DNA of 64,000 bases from Roseiarcus sp963741845 (GTDB lineage: Bacteria; Pseudomonadota; Alphaproteobacteria; Rhizobiales; Beijerinckiaceae), in contig CAVUJV010000030.1 in the NCBI GenBank assembly GCA_963741845.1, positions 33,746-97,745 of the forward strand, written 5' to 3'. The translations under genes and the position numbers were made by a program. The notes beneath the pieces are model-generated. The model saw nothing but the letters and a program-made list of their open reading frames with translations. It did no database searches and was not told the origin of the DNA. How positions within the stretch are numbered: position 1 is the stretch's first letter; each line of letters begins with the position of its first letter. Shown in pieces: positions 8,623 through 19,418 of the stretch.

Positions 8623-9824
8623 ATGCGGCTCGGCCGAGTGATTGTGTACGCGTGCGTGGCGCTTGTCGCCCTTGGGGCCTATGCCGTCTGGAAGCCCGAG
8701 GCTGCCGACCGCTGGTCGCCTCAGCTCGCCGGGGTCGCGCACGGGCTGCATGACCGGATCTGGCCTCCCTCGACGCAGGGCGCGAACGCGGCGGAAAGCC
8801 CAGCGGGCCGCCGCCCGTCAACGTGACGGCGGTTGCGGCCCGGCGGACGGATTTTCCGGTCGTCCTTCAGGGGCTCGGCCAGGTGCAGGCGTATAACACC
8901 GTGACCGTTCGCGCCCGGGTCGACGGGCAGATCATGAAGATCGGCTTCAGGGAAGGCCAGATGGTGAAGAAAGGCGACCTGCTCGCCGAGATCGACCCGC
9001 GCCCCTTCCAGGCGGCGCTCGAGCAGGCGAAGGCCAAGAAGGTTCAGGACGAGGCCAATCTCGCCAACGCCAAGCTCGACCAGGCCCGATACGCGTCGCT
9101 CGCGAAGCAGAGTTTCGCCACCCAGCAGCAGCTCGACACCCAGAATTCGCTGGTCAATCAGCTGACCGCAGCGATCGTCGCCGACGCCGCCGCCATCGAC
9201 GCGGCGCAGGTGCAGCTCGATTACGCGACCATCACGGCGCCGATTTCGGGCCGGGTCGGCTATCGCCTCGTCGACGAGGGCAATCTGGTCAGCGCCGCCC
9301 AGCAGACCGGGATCGTCACCATCGCCCAGCTCGAGCCGATCGCCGTCATCTTCACCCAGCCGCAGGAATATGTCGACGAGATCAACGCCGAGCTCAAAGA
9401 GGGCCCCCTGTTGACGACGGTGATGAACTCCGCGGGCAAGACGCTGGCTGCCGGAAAGCTCACCGTGAGCGACAATCAGGTTGACCTCGCCACCGGCACG
9501 ATCAAGCTCAAGGCGGAGTTCGACAACAAGGATCACGCGTTGTGGCCGGGCCTCGCCGTGACGGTCGGCCTCCAGATCGGAATCGACAGGAACGCGCTCG
9601 TCGTTCCGTCGGAGGCCATCCAGCACGGGCCGGACGGCCTCTTCGTCTACGTGGTCGACGGGAACAACCGCGCGGCCCTTCGCAAGGTGACGGTGACGCA
9701 TCAGAATACGGTCGAGGCGGTCGTCGCGGACGGGGTGAAGGATGGCGAGAAGGTCGTGACGACCGGCGCCTTCCTCCTCCAGCCGGGTACGCCCGTCGCG
9801 ATCGTCGCCGCGCAGGGGAGCTGA
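8623..9824 (+). CDS. RND efflux periplasmic adaptor (MdtA-like), frameshifted
   Basis: Membrane-fusion protein that links an RND pump to an outer-membrane channel. The N-terminal part (ATG 8623) has a signal anchor (GRVIVYACVALVALGAYAVW) and runs into a stop at 8826. The rest is in another frame, where the family's Pro-rich linker (SGPPPVNVTAV) precedes GLGQVQAYNTVTVRARVDGQ. One net base is therefore lost between about 8775 and 8805. Then come the lipoyl half-motifs (VDGQIMKIGFREGQMVKKGD), an alpha-hairpin and the beta-barrel (ITAPISGRVGYRLVDEG). Six bases before the pump gene. MdtA-like by the conserved AYNTVTVR start. Either a sequencing error or a broken gene. Confidence 0.85.
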
Positions 9825-9830
9825 CGTCTC

Positions 9831-12800
9831 GTGGGTCTCTCCGAACCCTTCATCCGGCGGCCCATCGCGACCACGCTCATCATGGTCGCGGTGTTTCTGT
9901 TGGGCCTCGTGGCCTTCCCGTCTCTGCCGGTCGCCCCGCTGCCGCAGATCGACTTCCCGACGATCACCGTGACGGCGCAACTGCCCGGCGCCTCGCCCGA
10001 CACGATGGCGACCTCGGTCGCGCAGCCGCTGGAACGGCAGATCGCGCAGATCAGCGGCGTCAGCCAGATGACCTCCTCGAGTTCGCTCGGCGCGACGGCC
10101 ATCACAGTCCAGTTCGACCTCGACCGCAATATCGACGCCGCCGCCAACGACATCCAGGCCGCGATCAACGCCGCCGGCGGGCAATTGCCCAAGAATCTGC
10201 CGAGTCCGCCCACCTACCGGAAGGTCAACCCATCCGACACGCCGATCCTCATTCTTTCGGTCCGGTCGGACACGACGCCGCTGATCGACGTCGACGATAC
10301 GGCTGAGAATATTCTCGCGCAGCGCATCAGCCAGATTTCGGGCGTATCGCTTGTGCGCGTCGGCGGACAGCAGACGCCCGCCGTCCGCATCCAGATCGAC
10401 CCCGCGAAGCTCATGCAGAAGAACCTGCAGCTCGAGGACGTGCGCCAGCAGATCGGGATCGCGACGGTCGACAGCCCCAAAGGCACTCTCGAGGGCGTCA
10501 AGCAGTCATTCACGATCTACGACAACGATCAGCTTCTCAGCGCGAAGCCCTGGAACGACATCATCATCGCCTACCGAAACGGCGCGCCGGTGCGCATCCG
10601 CGACATCGGCGAAGCCGTCATGGGGCCGTTCGACACGACCCAGGCCGCCTGGAGCAACGGCAAGCCAAGCGTGTTCCTCGTCGTCTTCAAGCAGCCCGGC
10701 GCGAACGTCATCACGACGGTCGAATCGATCAAGAAAACGCTGGACACGCTTCGGGCTTCGATCCCCCCGAGCATCAAGGTCGAGGTGCTGTCGGACCGGA
10801 CGACGACGATCCGGGCTTCGGTCGACGACGTCGAGCGCACGCTGATCCTTACGATCTTCCTTGTGGTCGGGGTCATCTTCGTCTTCCTGCGCAGCGTCTG
10901 GGCGACGATCATTCCGAGCGTGACCGTGCCGCTCGCGCTGCTCGGCGCGTCGGCTGCGATGTGGGTGGTCGGCTACAGCCTCGACAACCTGTCGCTGATG
11001 GCCTTCACGATCGCGGTCGGCTTCGTCGTCGACGACGCCATCGTGATGCTGGAAAACATCACGCGCCATATCGAGGCGGGCGAAAAGCCGTTCGAGGCGG
11101 CGCTGAAGGGCTCGGCCGAGATCGGCTTCACGATCATCTCGATCTCCGATCTCGCTGATGGCGGTGCTGATCCCGCTCCTGATGATGAGCGGCATCATCG
11201 GTCGCCTCTTCCGCGAGTTCTCGGTGACAATCGTCATGACCATCGCCGTCTCGGCCTTTGTCTCGCTGACGCTGACGCCGATGATGGCCTCGCGCTTCCT
11301 CAAGCCGCATGATGAGGAGCGCCACGGCAAGCTCTACAAGATCAGCGAACGGGCGTTCGATGCGCTGCAACTCGGCTACCAGCACGGCATCGACTTTGTT
11401 CTTCGCCACCGCTTCGCGACCCTGCTCACTTTCCTCGCGACGGTCGTGGCGACGGGCTATCTCTTCGTCATCATCCCCAAGGGCTTCTTCCCGCAGCAGG
11501 ACACCGGCATCCTGTTCGGCACGACCGAGGCCGGACAAGACGTGTCGTTCCCCGCGATGTACAAGCTGCAGGAGCAGGCCGGCGCCATCGTCATGCAGGA
11601 TCCCGCGGTCGCGACGATGGCGATGGGTCTCGGCACGGGCGTCGGCAATTCGGCCTCGAACAACGGCCGCATGTTCATCACCCTGAAGCCGCGCGACGAC
11701 CGCGACGTCGACGCGTTCCAGGTCATCTCCCGCCTCAGGCCGAAACTCGCCCAGATCCCGGGCTTCCGCGTCTATCTTCAGGCGGCCCAGGACGTGACGG
11801 TCGGCGCCCGTTTCGCGAGGACGCAGTTCCAGTACACGCTGCAGGACGCCAATCTCGATGAGCTCAATGCCTGGGCGCCAAAGGTCCTGACCAAGTTACA
11901 AGCGCTGCCTCAGCTTCGCGACGTCGCCACCGATCAGCAGAATTCCGGGACGACTCTCACCCTCAAGATCGACCGCGACATGGCTTCGCGCTACGGCATT
12001 CAGCCGCAGTTGATCGACGATACGCTCTACGACGCTTTCGGCCAGCGGCAGGTGACGCAGTATTTCACGCAGGTGAACACCTACGACGTGATCATGGAAA
12101 TCACGCCGAAGCTCCAGCAGCATCCCGGCTCGCTCGACCAAATCTACATCCGCTCTCCGCTCACGAACCAGATGGTGCCGCTCAGCGCCTTCGCGAAATG
12201 GACGACGGCGCCGGTGATGCCGCTGTCGATCAGCCACCAGGGCCAGTTCCCGGCGATTACGATCAGCTTCAACCTCGCCGACGGGGTCGCCCTCGGCCCC
12301 GCGACCGAAGCCGTCCAGACCGCGATGAACGAGCTTGGGCTGCCGAAGGGGTTCATGACGACGTTCCAGGGCAATGCGCAGGCGTTCCAGGATTCGCTGA
12401 CGACCGTGCCGCTCCTGATCCTGGCGGCGCTGGTCTGCGTCTACATCATCCTCGGCGTGCTCTATGAGAGCTTCATCCACCCGCTGACAATTCTCTCGAC
12501 CCTGCCCTCCGCGGGCCTGGGCGCGCTCGCGATGCTGATGCTGTTCGGCTACGAGTTCAGCCTCGTCGCGCTGATCGGCACGATCCTGCTCATCGGCATC
12601 GTGAAGAAGAACGGCATCATGATGGTCGACTTCGCGATCGCGGCGGAGCGGGACCAGGGCCTCTCGACCGTGGAGGCGATCCGCCAGGCGGCGCTTATGC
12701 GCTTCCGTCCGATCATGATGACGACGATGGCGGCGCTGCTCGGCGCGGTGCCGCTGATGCTCAGTCACGGCACCGGCTCCGAGCTTCGCCAGCCGCTCGG

Positions 12801-13044
12801 CTACACGATGTTCGGCGGCCTCATCGTCAGCCAGGCGCTGACCCTCTTCACCACGCCGATCATCTATCTCTATCTGGACCGCTTCGCCCACTGGATCTCC
12901 GGCGATGCGCGGAAGGAAAGTCCGGCGAAGGCCGCGGAGCCGCCGCGTGAGCCAGAGTTGCCGCTCGACCTTGCGCCGGCGAAGTCGAGACCGGAGCCTC
13001 CGCGAGAGCCGGAATGGACCGAAGGGCGAGCGGCCGCGGAATAG
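9831..13044 (+). CDS. RND efflux pump permease (MdtB/MdtC-like), one frameshift
   Basis: Inner-membrane proton-driven multidrug exporter of about 1070 residues. It opens with PFIRRPIATTLIMVAVFL and carries the MdtB/C-type LPQIDFPTI and TSSSSLGATAITVQFDLDR segments; the AFTIAVGFVVDDAIVMLENI stretch holds the proton-relay Asp pair of TM4. At TIISIS (11141-11150) one extra base (G at 11148) shifts the frame. Removing it joins the halves as ISISLMAVLIPLLMMSG, the canonical sequence. The second half has FFPQQDTG and GIVKKNGIMMVDFAI. The product is expected to be whole in the organism if the base is an error. Start GTG 9831 with GGGGAG upstream. No outer-membrane channel gene is adjacent. Confidence 0.9.
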
Positions 13045-13500
13045 GCCTTCCGTCTTTGTCCCAGGCGGACCTTGCTCAATACGGGGATGGCACGGGGTCG
13101 GAGACCTTCGAGCCATGAGAATGGAGAAAACATTCGCTTCTGATTTTCTGACATAGCGGGTATGATGCCGGATCGCCGTCAAGCCGGAAGCCGCCAAATC
13201 GCCAAGGCCGCTGACTTTGCGGCGAGGCCAGCGTGGGCATGTTTCGGCCATCTTTCCGCCGTCGCCGGACCATCGATCGCGTCTCGCCGGAAGGAAATGT
13301 CAGCGCAAGGCCTTGAAAGGTCTCGATTCGCGGAAGGAATCGGCGCGGTTTTGGCCGGTTTTTCCGCTGCGAATCGCTCAAAAAATGCTTTGCTTCGTGC
13401 GAAAATCGATGAAAACCGACCCAGAATCGCGATAAAGACGCGCAAAATCGCGCGCCACTTTTCGCCGAGGGCTCGCCCTGTCGCCGGAAGCGGCCCAAGG
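13045..13500. other. Intergenic region with dispersed repeat
   Basis: No convincing gene in this 456-base gap. The part from about 13270 to 13400 is a diverged copy of a repeat found in the opposite orientation at about 41360-41510 (shared core CTCGATTCGCGGAAGGAA, then GGCGCG and CCGTTTTTCCGC). Short open frames here encode the same peptide theme in both copies (LDSRKE), which reflects the repeat and not a gene. Confidence 0.6.
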
Positions 13501-13512
13501 AGCATGAGGCCC

Positions 13513-14520
13513 ATGAAAGCGATGGTGATTCACGCGCCCGGAGGCCTTGACCGGCTGAAGCTCGTCGACCGTCCCGATCCCGGAGACCCCGGTCCGGGCC
13601 AGATCCGCGTCGCGCTCCACGCAAGCTCCCTCAATTTCCACGATTACCTCGTCTGCTGCGGCAAATCGCCGACCGCGGACGGCCGGGTGCCGATGGCGGA
13701 CGGCGCGGGCGTCGTCGAGGCGGTCGGCGCGGACGTGAAGGACTTCAGGGTCGGCGACACCGTCGTCTCGGGCTTCTTCCCCGACTGGCAGGACGGAGCG
13801 CCGAAGTCTGGCGACTTCCGCCGCGTGCCGGGAGACGGGATCGACGGCTTCGCCCTCGAAGCGGCGGTCGCGCCGGCTTCCGCCTTCACCCTGGCGCCCG
13901 CCGGCTACAGCGCCGAAGAGGCCGCGACGATCACCACGGCCGGCCTCACGGCCTGGCGCGCGCTGGTGCCCAATGGCGGGCTCAAGGCGGGCGACAGCGT
14001 GCTTGTCCTGGGCACGGGCGGGGTCTCCATCTGGGCGCTCCAGATCGCCCGCGCGATGGGCGCGCGCGTTCTGGCGACGTCATCCTCCGACGCCAAGATC
14101 GAGAAGCTCCGCGCCATGGGCGCCGAGTTCACGGTCAACTACCGGGCGCGGGCCGACTGGGGCCTCGCGGTCAAGGAGTGGACCGAGGGCCGCGGCGTCG
14201 ACCACGTGATCGAAGTCGGCGGACCGGGCACGCTCGCGCAATCGATCGAGGCGACGAAGATCGGCGGACATATTCACCTGATCGGCGTGCTGACCGGGCG
14301 GGCGGGCGAAGTCCCCACCTCGAAAATGATGGCCAAGCAGATCCGCCTCGAGGGCCTCATCGTCGGCAGCCGCCGGCAGCAGCAGGATTTCGTGCGGGCC
14401 ATCGAGGCGACCGGCGTCAGGCCCGTGATCGACCGGACATTTCCGCTGGAGGCGCTGGCCGACGCTTTCCGCTATGAGGAGGCCGGGAAGCACTTCGGCA
14501 AAATTTGCGTAAGCTGGTGA
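13513..14520 (+). CDS. NAD(P)-dependent alcohol dehydrogenase (zinc-type MDR superfamily)
   Basis: 335-residue medium-chain dehydrogenase/reductase. It has the GroES-like N-terminal domain (NFHDYLVCCGK, ADGAGVVEAVGADVKDF) and the Rossmann motif GTGGVSIWALQIARAMGARV. The structural-zinc Cys cluster of classical alcohol dehydrogenases is absent, so it resembles the quinone-oxidoreductase/crotonyl-reductase branch. ATG 13513 is preferred to ATG 13504 because AAGGAG (13497-13502) lies 10 bases before it. Single gene; the substrate is unknown. Confidence 0.85.
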   Translation: MKAMVIHAPGGLDRLKLVDRPDPGDPGPGQIRVALHASSLNFHDYLVCCGKSPTADGRVPMADGAGVVEAVGADVKDFRVGDTVVSGFFPDWQDGAPKSGDFRRVPGDGIDGFALEAAVAPASAFTLAPAGYSAEEAATITTAGLTAWRALVPNGGLKAGDSVLVLGTGGVSIWALQIARAMGARVLATSSSDAKIEKLRAMGAEFTVNYRARADWGLAVKEWTEGRGVDHVIEVGGPGTLAQSIEATKIGGHIHLIGVLTGRAGEVPTSKMMAKQIRLEGLIVGSRRQQQDFVRAIEATGVRPVIDRTFPLEALADAFRYEEAGKHFGKICVSW

Positions 14521-14715
14521 AGAGGTCCGGCCCTCGCTCCGAGGGGGCGAGGCGTGTCTGGCGGGGCCGGGCTGAGTGGCAATGTTGTTTTATCGGACGC
14601 ATTGTTGACGCATAGTGCGGATTGTGTGCCTCACTGCGGGGACTAAACTGGGCGCTCCGCGGTTCTTCTGAAGGATCGAATCGCTCTTCCTGCCTTCTGA
14701 TTTCTGGGGATAGAT

Positions 14716-16393
14716 TTGTTGAGCCGCAAAGTTCCCACAGCCGGTTTGAACCCTCGCATTCGCTCCACGATTCCCGTCAGGGGCCTGTCCAGGCGATTGT
14801 CCGCTTCAGTTCCTTCTGCGCTCCGGGCAGTTCTCCCGGTTGCTGCCTGGATTTTCGTATCAATTACCCTCGGTCTCCTTTTTGGTTTCGCCGCAGTCAT
14901 TTTGCCGCCTGCTGGAGCGTTTGGAATCGTTGCGATCGCCGCAATTGTGCTTCTTGCTGCGATGCCAGACTTGCATCGTGTTCCGACAAAAGCAGTCCGG
15001 GCAACTTTCTTTATAATGATCGTCGTCAGCTTGACGATCCCCGCTTATTATACGCTGGTAGTTCCAGGCTTGCCCTGGATTTCAGTACGCAGAATGGCAA
15101 CATTTGCCTTAATCGTGGTCTTCGCAATCACAATGGGCGGCTCTGCCGAGCAGAGAAAGAAGATTAAAGAGGTTATAGTTGGATCAAATATACTGGCTGC
15201 GTGTTTCATTGGATATTTGCTGATGACGATTATTTCGACTATTCTATCAAGACAAATTTCTGCCAGCACTTCGGATATGACAGAAATTGTATTAGCTTGG
15301 TATGTCCCGCTTCTTGCGACAATATTTGTGGTAAAGACGGAGGATGACGTCATATTAATACTGAAAATTATCTGTTATTCGATGATTATTGTTGCCTTGG
15401 TTGCGATTTATGATTTCATTTTTCGAAAGCATTTTTATTTTGATATTTTGCCACATCCGCTGCAGACAATGGTGTTAGAAGCGAACCCAAGACTGGCAGA
15501 TATTCGTTCGTACGATTTCTTTTCGTAACGGCCTGCCACGCGTCTCGTCAATTTACACAGTGTGCTCTTTCACTTGCTGAGTTCGGTGCAATGGTTGCGC
15601 CGATCCCATATTTTTTCATACTCTATGGAAAATCTCTTGGAGAGAGATGGCTAGGCATTGTTACAGCCATTTTGTGTCTGATAGCGATCTTCTGCTCAGG
15701 GTCTCGAGGCGGATATAACAGCCTTATCGTCGGAACCGTAACCTTTGTCGGCGTGTCGCTAGTCCGGAAAAGCCGATTTGACCGCTATAGTCTTACGCCG
15801 GCAATCGGCGGCATCGTTGCGATGATTTTCTTTGCAGCTCTCGCTGCACTTATCCTTTTCTGGGCCCGTCTGCATAACATAGTGCTGGGTGGCGGAATGG
15901 AAGCCTATAGCGACATGGGCCGGTACGTCCAATGGGCGATGGGAATTCCTAAGATCGATGAGAAGCCCGCTTTGGGGTTATGGACTTGGCACCTCGGGAG
16001 ATATCGTAGGGTGGGTTAGCTCCGGCGGGCCTCCCGTCGGTCGACAGTTTTGCCCTCACAGTATTGGTCGAATCTGGAATCCCGGGGTTCGTATTCTATG
16101 CTGGAATGATTGTCGTGAGCATCTGGTTTGGAATTCGTGAAAGCTGGTCCAACCGGGAGAGGCTTGGCGCGGTTGCTGGTGCGCTCGCCTGCTCACTTGT
16201 AGCCTATGGATTCTATCGCCTGTTCCTGTCTCAGCGCGAAAATCAGCTAACTTTCTTCGTTATTGTCGGCTTGGTCATGTGGCTGATGAACGCGAGGTCA
16301 AGAGCTGAGGCCCGCCAGCCGGCGCCAACGCCTCAGAGCACGGCGGCGCGCGGGGCCGAAATCCGGACCGCAGGGGTCCGGGCGCCAGCGTGA
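14716..16393 (+). CDS. O-antigen ligase/polymerase-like membrane protein, frameshifted
   Basis: Polytopic membrane protein of about 550 residues with at least ten hydrophobic segments. The stretch IAIFCSGSRGGYNSLIVGTV is the hallmark SGSRGG of Wzy/WaaL-type O-antigen ligases and polymerases (PF04932). The likely TTG start at 14716 follows GGGGATA. The frame breaks three times: near 15520-15590, at GGGG 15974-15977 (one G too many; correction gives ALGYGLGTSGDIVGWVSSGG) and at CCC 16033-16035 (one C too many; correction gives PPSVDSFALTVLVESG). The gene is visibly AT-richer than its neighbours, as is common for polysaccharide genes acquired by transfer. No other glycan genes are adjacent. Confidence 0.75.
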
Positions 16394-16444
16394 CATGAGC
16401 CCGTCCTAAGCCGCTTCGGCCGACCCGCCTCGCGCGACGCGCGC

Positions 16445-16473
16445 TTGACGCTTGGGGACCTCGACGTATTTAA
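16445..16473 (+). promoter_or_regulatory. Candidate sigma-70 promoter of the isoprenoid operon
   Basis: TTGACG (16445-16450) and TATTTA/ATTTAAT (16467-16474) with a 16-base spacer, about 55 bases before the first gene of the operon. This is an AT-rich island in GC-rich DNA. Inferred from sequence only. Confidence 0.45.
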
Positions 16474-16527
16474 TTTATCCGCGTCGCAACGGCATATTGC
16501 GAAATCTCATCGGGGTCGGAGGGGCAT

Positions 16528-18708
16528 TTGGGGCATGTGCGGCCCATCAAAGTCGCCGTCGTAGGCGGCGGCTGCGCGTCGATGGCCGCGGCCTTCGAAC
16601 TGACTCGACCGGAGCATCGGCAAAAGTACCAGGTCGCCGTTTACCAGATGGGCTGGAGGCTCGGCGGCAAAGGCGCCTCGGGCCGGGGACCGAGCGGGCG
16701 GATTGAAGAGCACGGCCTTCATATCTGGCTCGGCTATTACGAAAACGCATTCCGGCTCCTGCGCGAATGCTATGAGGAATTGGCGGAGGGACCGAAAGGA
16801 CGCGCATTCGGGAGCTGGCGGGAGGCCTTCTTCCCGGATCCGCATGTGGGCGTCAGCGAGAAGACCCGCGCGGGAAGCTGGGCGCATCTGACCGTCAATT
16901 TCCCCCCGGCGCCGGGAGAGCCAGGCGACCCGCAGCCGCCCGACATCCTGAGTTTGCGGAGCTATGTTCTGCGCGCGACGACGCTTCTGCGGACCCTTCT
17001 GACGGGGGTCGAGACGACGGAAGACCCGGGCCGGCGGGACACGAACGCAGGCCCGGCCGATGGCGCCTCGCTCGCGGTGTCGACCCCCGAGGAGATCGCG
17101 ACGAGAGCCGAGACGCTCATTCGCTATGGCTTTCTCGGAACCGTCGCCGTGGCGGTCGAGGGTCTCGTCCTCGTCGAGGCGGCGCTCGGAATGATCTCCG
17201 AAGTCGCGAGCGGCGTCCTGATCCGCCTGCTTCAGACCATCGCCTCGAGCGTCAAGGCGCGGCTTGAGAACCTTATCGCGGCCGACGACGATGTCCGCCG
17301 CCGATGGGAGATCGTCGATCTCGTCCTCGCCACGCTCGTCGGCGTGGTGCGATTCGGCCTTCTGACCGATCCGCGCGGACTGGACGCGATCAATGATTAC
17401 GATTGCCGCGAATGGCTGCGTCTCAACGGAGCCTCGGAGCGGGCGCTGGACTCGGCCTTTCTTCGCGGACTCTACGATCTCGTCTTCGCTTACGAAAATG
17501 GAGAAGCCGATCGTCCGCGGCTTGCGGCGGGCGTCGCGCTGAGGGGCAGCTTTCGCATGTTCTTCACCTATCGCGGCGCGTTCTTCTGGAAGATGCGCCG
17601 CGGCATGGGCGATGTGGTCTTCGCGCCGTTCTACGAAGCCCTCCGGGCGCGCGGCGTGCGGTTCAGGTTTTTCCATCGTCTCGAAAACGTCCGGCTGTGC
17701 GATCCGGCCGGGCTCGCGCCCGGGGAGAAGCCATATATCGAAGCCCTCGAATTCGACGTTCAGGCGAAGGTGAAGGGCGGAAAGGACTATCGCCCGCTCG
17801 TCGAGGTCCGGGGCCAACCCTGCTGGCCCTCGAAGCCCGACTTCGCGCAGCTTGAGGACGGCGCCCGGCTCGAAGCTGAGGGGCGGGACTTCGAATCGCC
17901 GTGGGAGCGGCGCAAGGCCGCCAGGCGAACCTTGCGGGTGACGAAGGACTTCGATTTCGTCGTACTTGGCCTTGGCGTCGGCGCCGTCCCTCATGCGTGC
18001 AGAGAGCTTGTCGCCAGCAACGCGCGCTGGCGCAACATGGCGGCCAACGTCACGACCGTGGCCACGCAAGCGTTCCAGCTTTGGCTTCGCGAAGATATCC
18101 AGGCGCTCGGCTGGGAGGCGCCGCCGGTTACGCTATCGGCTTTCGCCAAACCGTTCGACACCTGGGCGGACATGGGACAGCTCATCCCGGCCGAGGATTG
18201 GCCTCGTCCGCCGATGACGGTGGCCTACTTTTGCGGAGCGTTGCCGGAGACCGAATGGAACGCGCGTCCACAATCCTCGGAGGCCAGCCGAAGCGCCGTG
18301 CGCGACAAGGCCGTCGCCTTCCTCGAAACCGAGGCGCGGCATCTCTGGCCGAGGGCCTTCGACTCGCGGGGCCGCTTTCGATGGGATCTGCTTGTCGCGC
18401 CGAATGGGGCGGCTGGCAGGTCGGAGCCCGGAAAGAGGCTCGCGGGCAAGCTCCGCTTCGGAACCCAGTTCTGGACGGCGAACGTCAATCCAAGCGAGCG
18501 ATATACGCAATCACTGCCGGGAAGCATCGAATACCGGATATCTCCCCTTGACGATTTTTTTGACAATCTCACCATCGCCGGAGACTGGACCGATTGCGGG
18601 CTCAATCTCGGTTGCGTCGAAGCGGCGGTCATGTCGGGCCGACTTGCCGCTCACGCGCTGACGGGGGCGCCCGCACTCGAGGATATTGTAGGATTTGATC
18701 ACCCCTAA
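16528..18708 (+). CDS. FAD/NAD(P)-binding oxidoreductase, carotenoid-desaturase-like
   Basis: 726-residue flavoprotein. The dinucleotide-binding fold opens it (IKVAVVGGGCASMAAAFEL, residues 7-25), followed by GWRLGGKGASGRG and EEHGLHIWLGYYENAF, the pattern of phytoene-desaturase/amine-oxidase-type enzymes and carotenoid cyclase/desaturases. A C-terminal FAD-closing motif is present (LTIAGDWTDCGLNLGCVEAAVMSGRLAA, positions near 690-715). It is longer than typical phytoene desaturases (about 500) because of a helical insertion around residues 180-300. Start TTG 16528 or GTG 16537, both near GGAGGGG. First gene of an operon with a polyprenyl synthase, so an isoprenoid substrate is a reasonable inference; the reaction is unknown. 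Confidence 0.75.
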   Translation: MGHVRPIKVAVVGGGCASMAAAFELTRPEHRQKYQVAVYQMGWRLGGKGASGRGPSGRIEEHGLHIWLGYYENAFRLLRECYEELAEGPKGRAFGSWREAFFPDPHVGVSEKTRAGSWAHLTVNFPPAPGEPGDPQPPDILSLRSYVLRATTLLRTLLTGVETTEDPGRRDTNAGPADGASLAVSTPEEIATRAETLIRYGFLGTVAVAVEGLVLVEAALGMISEVASGVLIRLLQTIASSVKARLENLIAADDDVRRRWEIVDLVLATLVGVVRFGLLTDPRGLDAINDYDCREWLRLNGASERALDSAFLRGLYDLVFAYENGEADRPRLAAGVALRGSFRMFFTYRGAFFWKMRRGMGDVVFAPFYEALRARGVRFRFFHRLENVRLCDPAGLAPGEKPYIEALEFDVQAKVKGGKDYRPLVEVRGQPCWPSKPDFAQLEDGARLEAEGRDFESPWERRKAARRTLRVTKDFDFVVLGLGVGAVPHACRELVASNARWRNMAANVTTVATQAFQLWLREDIQALGWEAPPVTLSAFAKPFDTWADMGQLIPAEDWPRPPMTVAYFCGALPETEWNARPQSSEASRSAVRDKAVAFLETEARHLWPRAFDSRGRFRWDLLVAPNGAAGRSEPGKRLAGKLRFGTQFWTANVNPSERYTQSLPGSIEYRISPLDDFFDNLTIAGDWTDCGLNLGCVEAAVMSGRLAAHALTGAPALEDIVGFDHP

Positions 18709-18740
18709 GCGGCAGGCGCTGCGGCGGACGGAGAAACGAC

Positions 18741-19417
18741 ATGGTCGAAAACAATCGCGTGAAGCGGCCGAGGCCTGAACGCAAGCAGCCGATCCGCACG
18801 ACGCGGCGCATCCTCGACGACGGCGCAGAGGGGCGACGAACAGGGCGCCGAAGCGCAACCGGAAGCTTCCCAAAAGCGCGCGCCAACGGACGAAATTATC
18901 GGAAGAGCCGTGAAGCTCGCCTATCGCGTCGCGGACGAACATATCCGGCAGGGCCGGCAGGCGGCTGAGCGGGTGCGGTCGGGAACCTACAGTTCCGTAG
19001 ACCTCGAAGCCGACCTGAGGTCTCTGATGGACCGGATGATCGGACTGACGAAGGAGATGGGCGCCGTCAGCGTCGAGCTTTTCGACACGCTCATCCGCGG
19101 GAAGTCGGAGCCGACGGCGAGCGCCCCATCCGTCGCGGACGTGGCGATCGAAGTGAAGTCGGGCCGCCGGGTGCAGGTCAGCGTCAAGCTCAGGCCCACA
19201 GCTCGAGGGATTCGTTCCCTCCGTGCCGCCCCTCTACGCGAGCGATCGCAAGCTCGCGCCGCTCGAGAAAATCCATTTCCTCGTGAAGGGGGAAGCGCAG
19301 CCCGTTCTCGTCATCGAGGTTCCGGACGACCAGCCGGCCGGAACCTATGCCGGAGCGATTGTCGACGAGAAGACCCACGAGCCCGGCGGCGACATCTGCG
19401 TCCGGGTTCTGGCGTAA
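18741..19417 (+). CDS. Unknown protein with C-terminal beta-rich domain, frameshifted
   Basis: A reconstructed protein of about 225 residues that I do not recognise. The N-terminus is basic and probably disordered (KRPRPERKQ, TRRIL). A helical middle follows (AVKLAYRVADEHIRQGRQAA and MDRMIGLTKEMGAVSVELFD), then a beta-rich C-terminal domain (IHFLVKGEAQPVLVIEVPDD, CVRVLA). The frame changes at GGGG 18830-18833 and at CCC 19195-19197; both fit one extra base in a homopolymer. The start ATG 18741 has a GGAG site. It is 32 bases after the flavoprotein gene, and the polyprenyl synthase GTG follows its stop directly, so it belongs to the operon. It could be a carrier, scaffold or lipid-granule protein; that is speculation. 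Confidence 0.6.
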
Positions 19418-19418
19418 C

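Noticed and set aside
9831..11312. Programmed frameshifting in the RND pump gene
   Set aside because: No slippery heptamer is visible at 11141-11150, and removing one base restores the canonical sequence; many similar indels occur in the window.
13217..13435. Small open frame in the intergenic gap with a peptide also found near 41.4 kb
   Set aside because: The shared peptide arises from the dispersed DNA repeat; it occurs in several frames and lacks a start signal.
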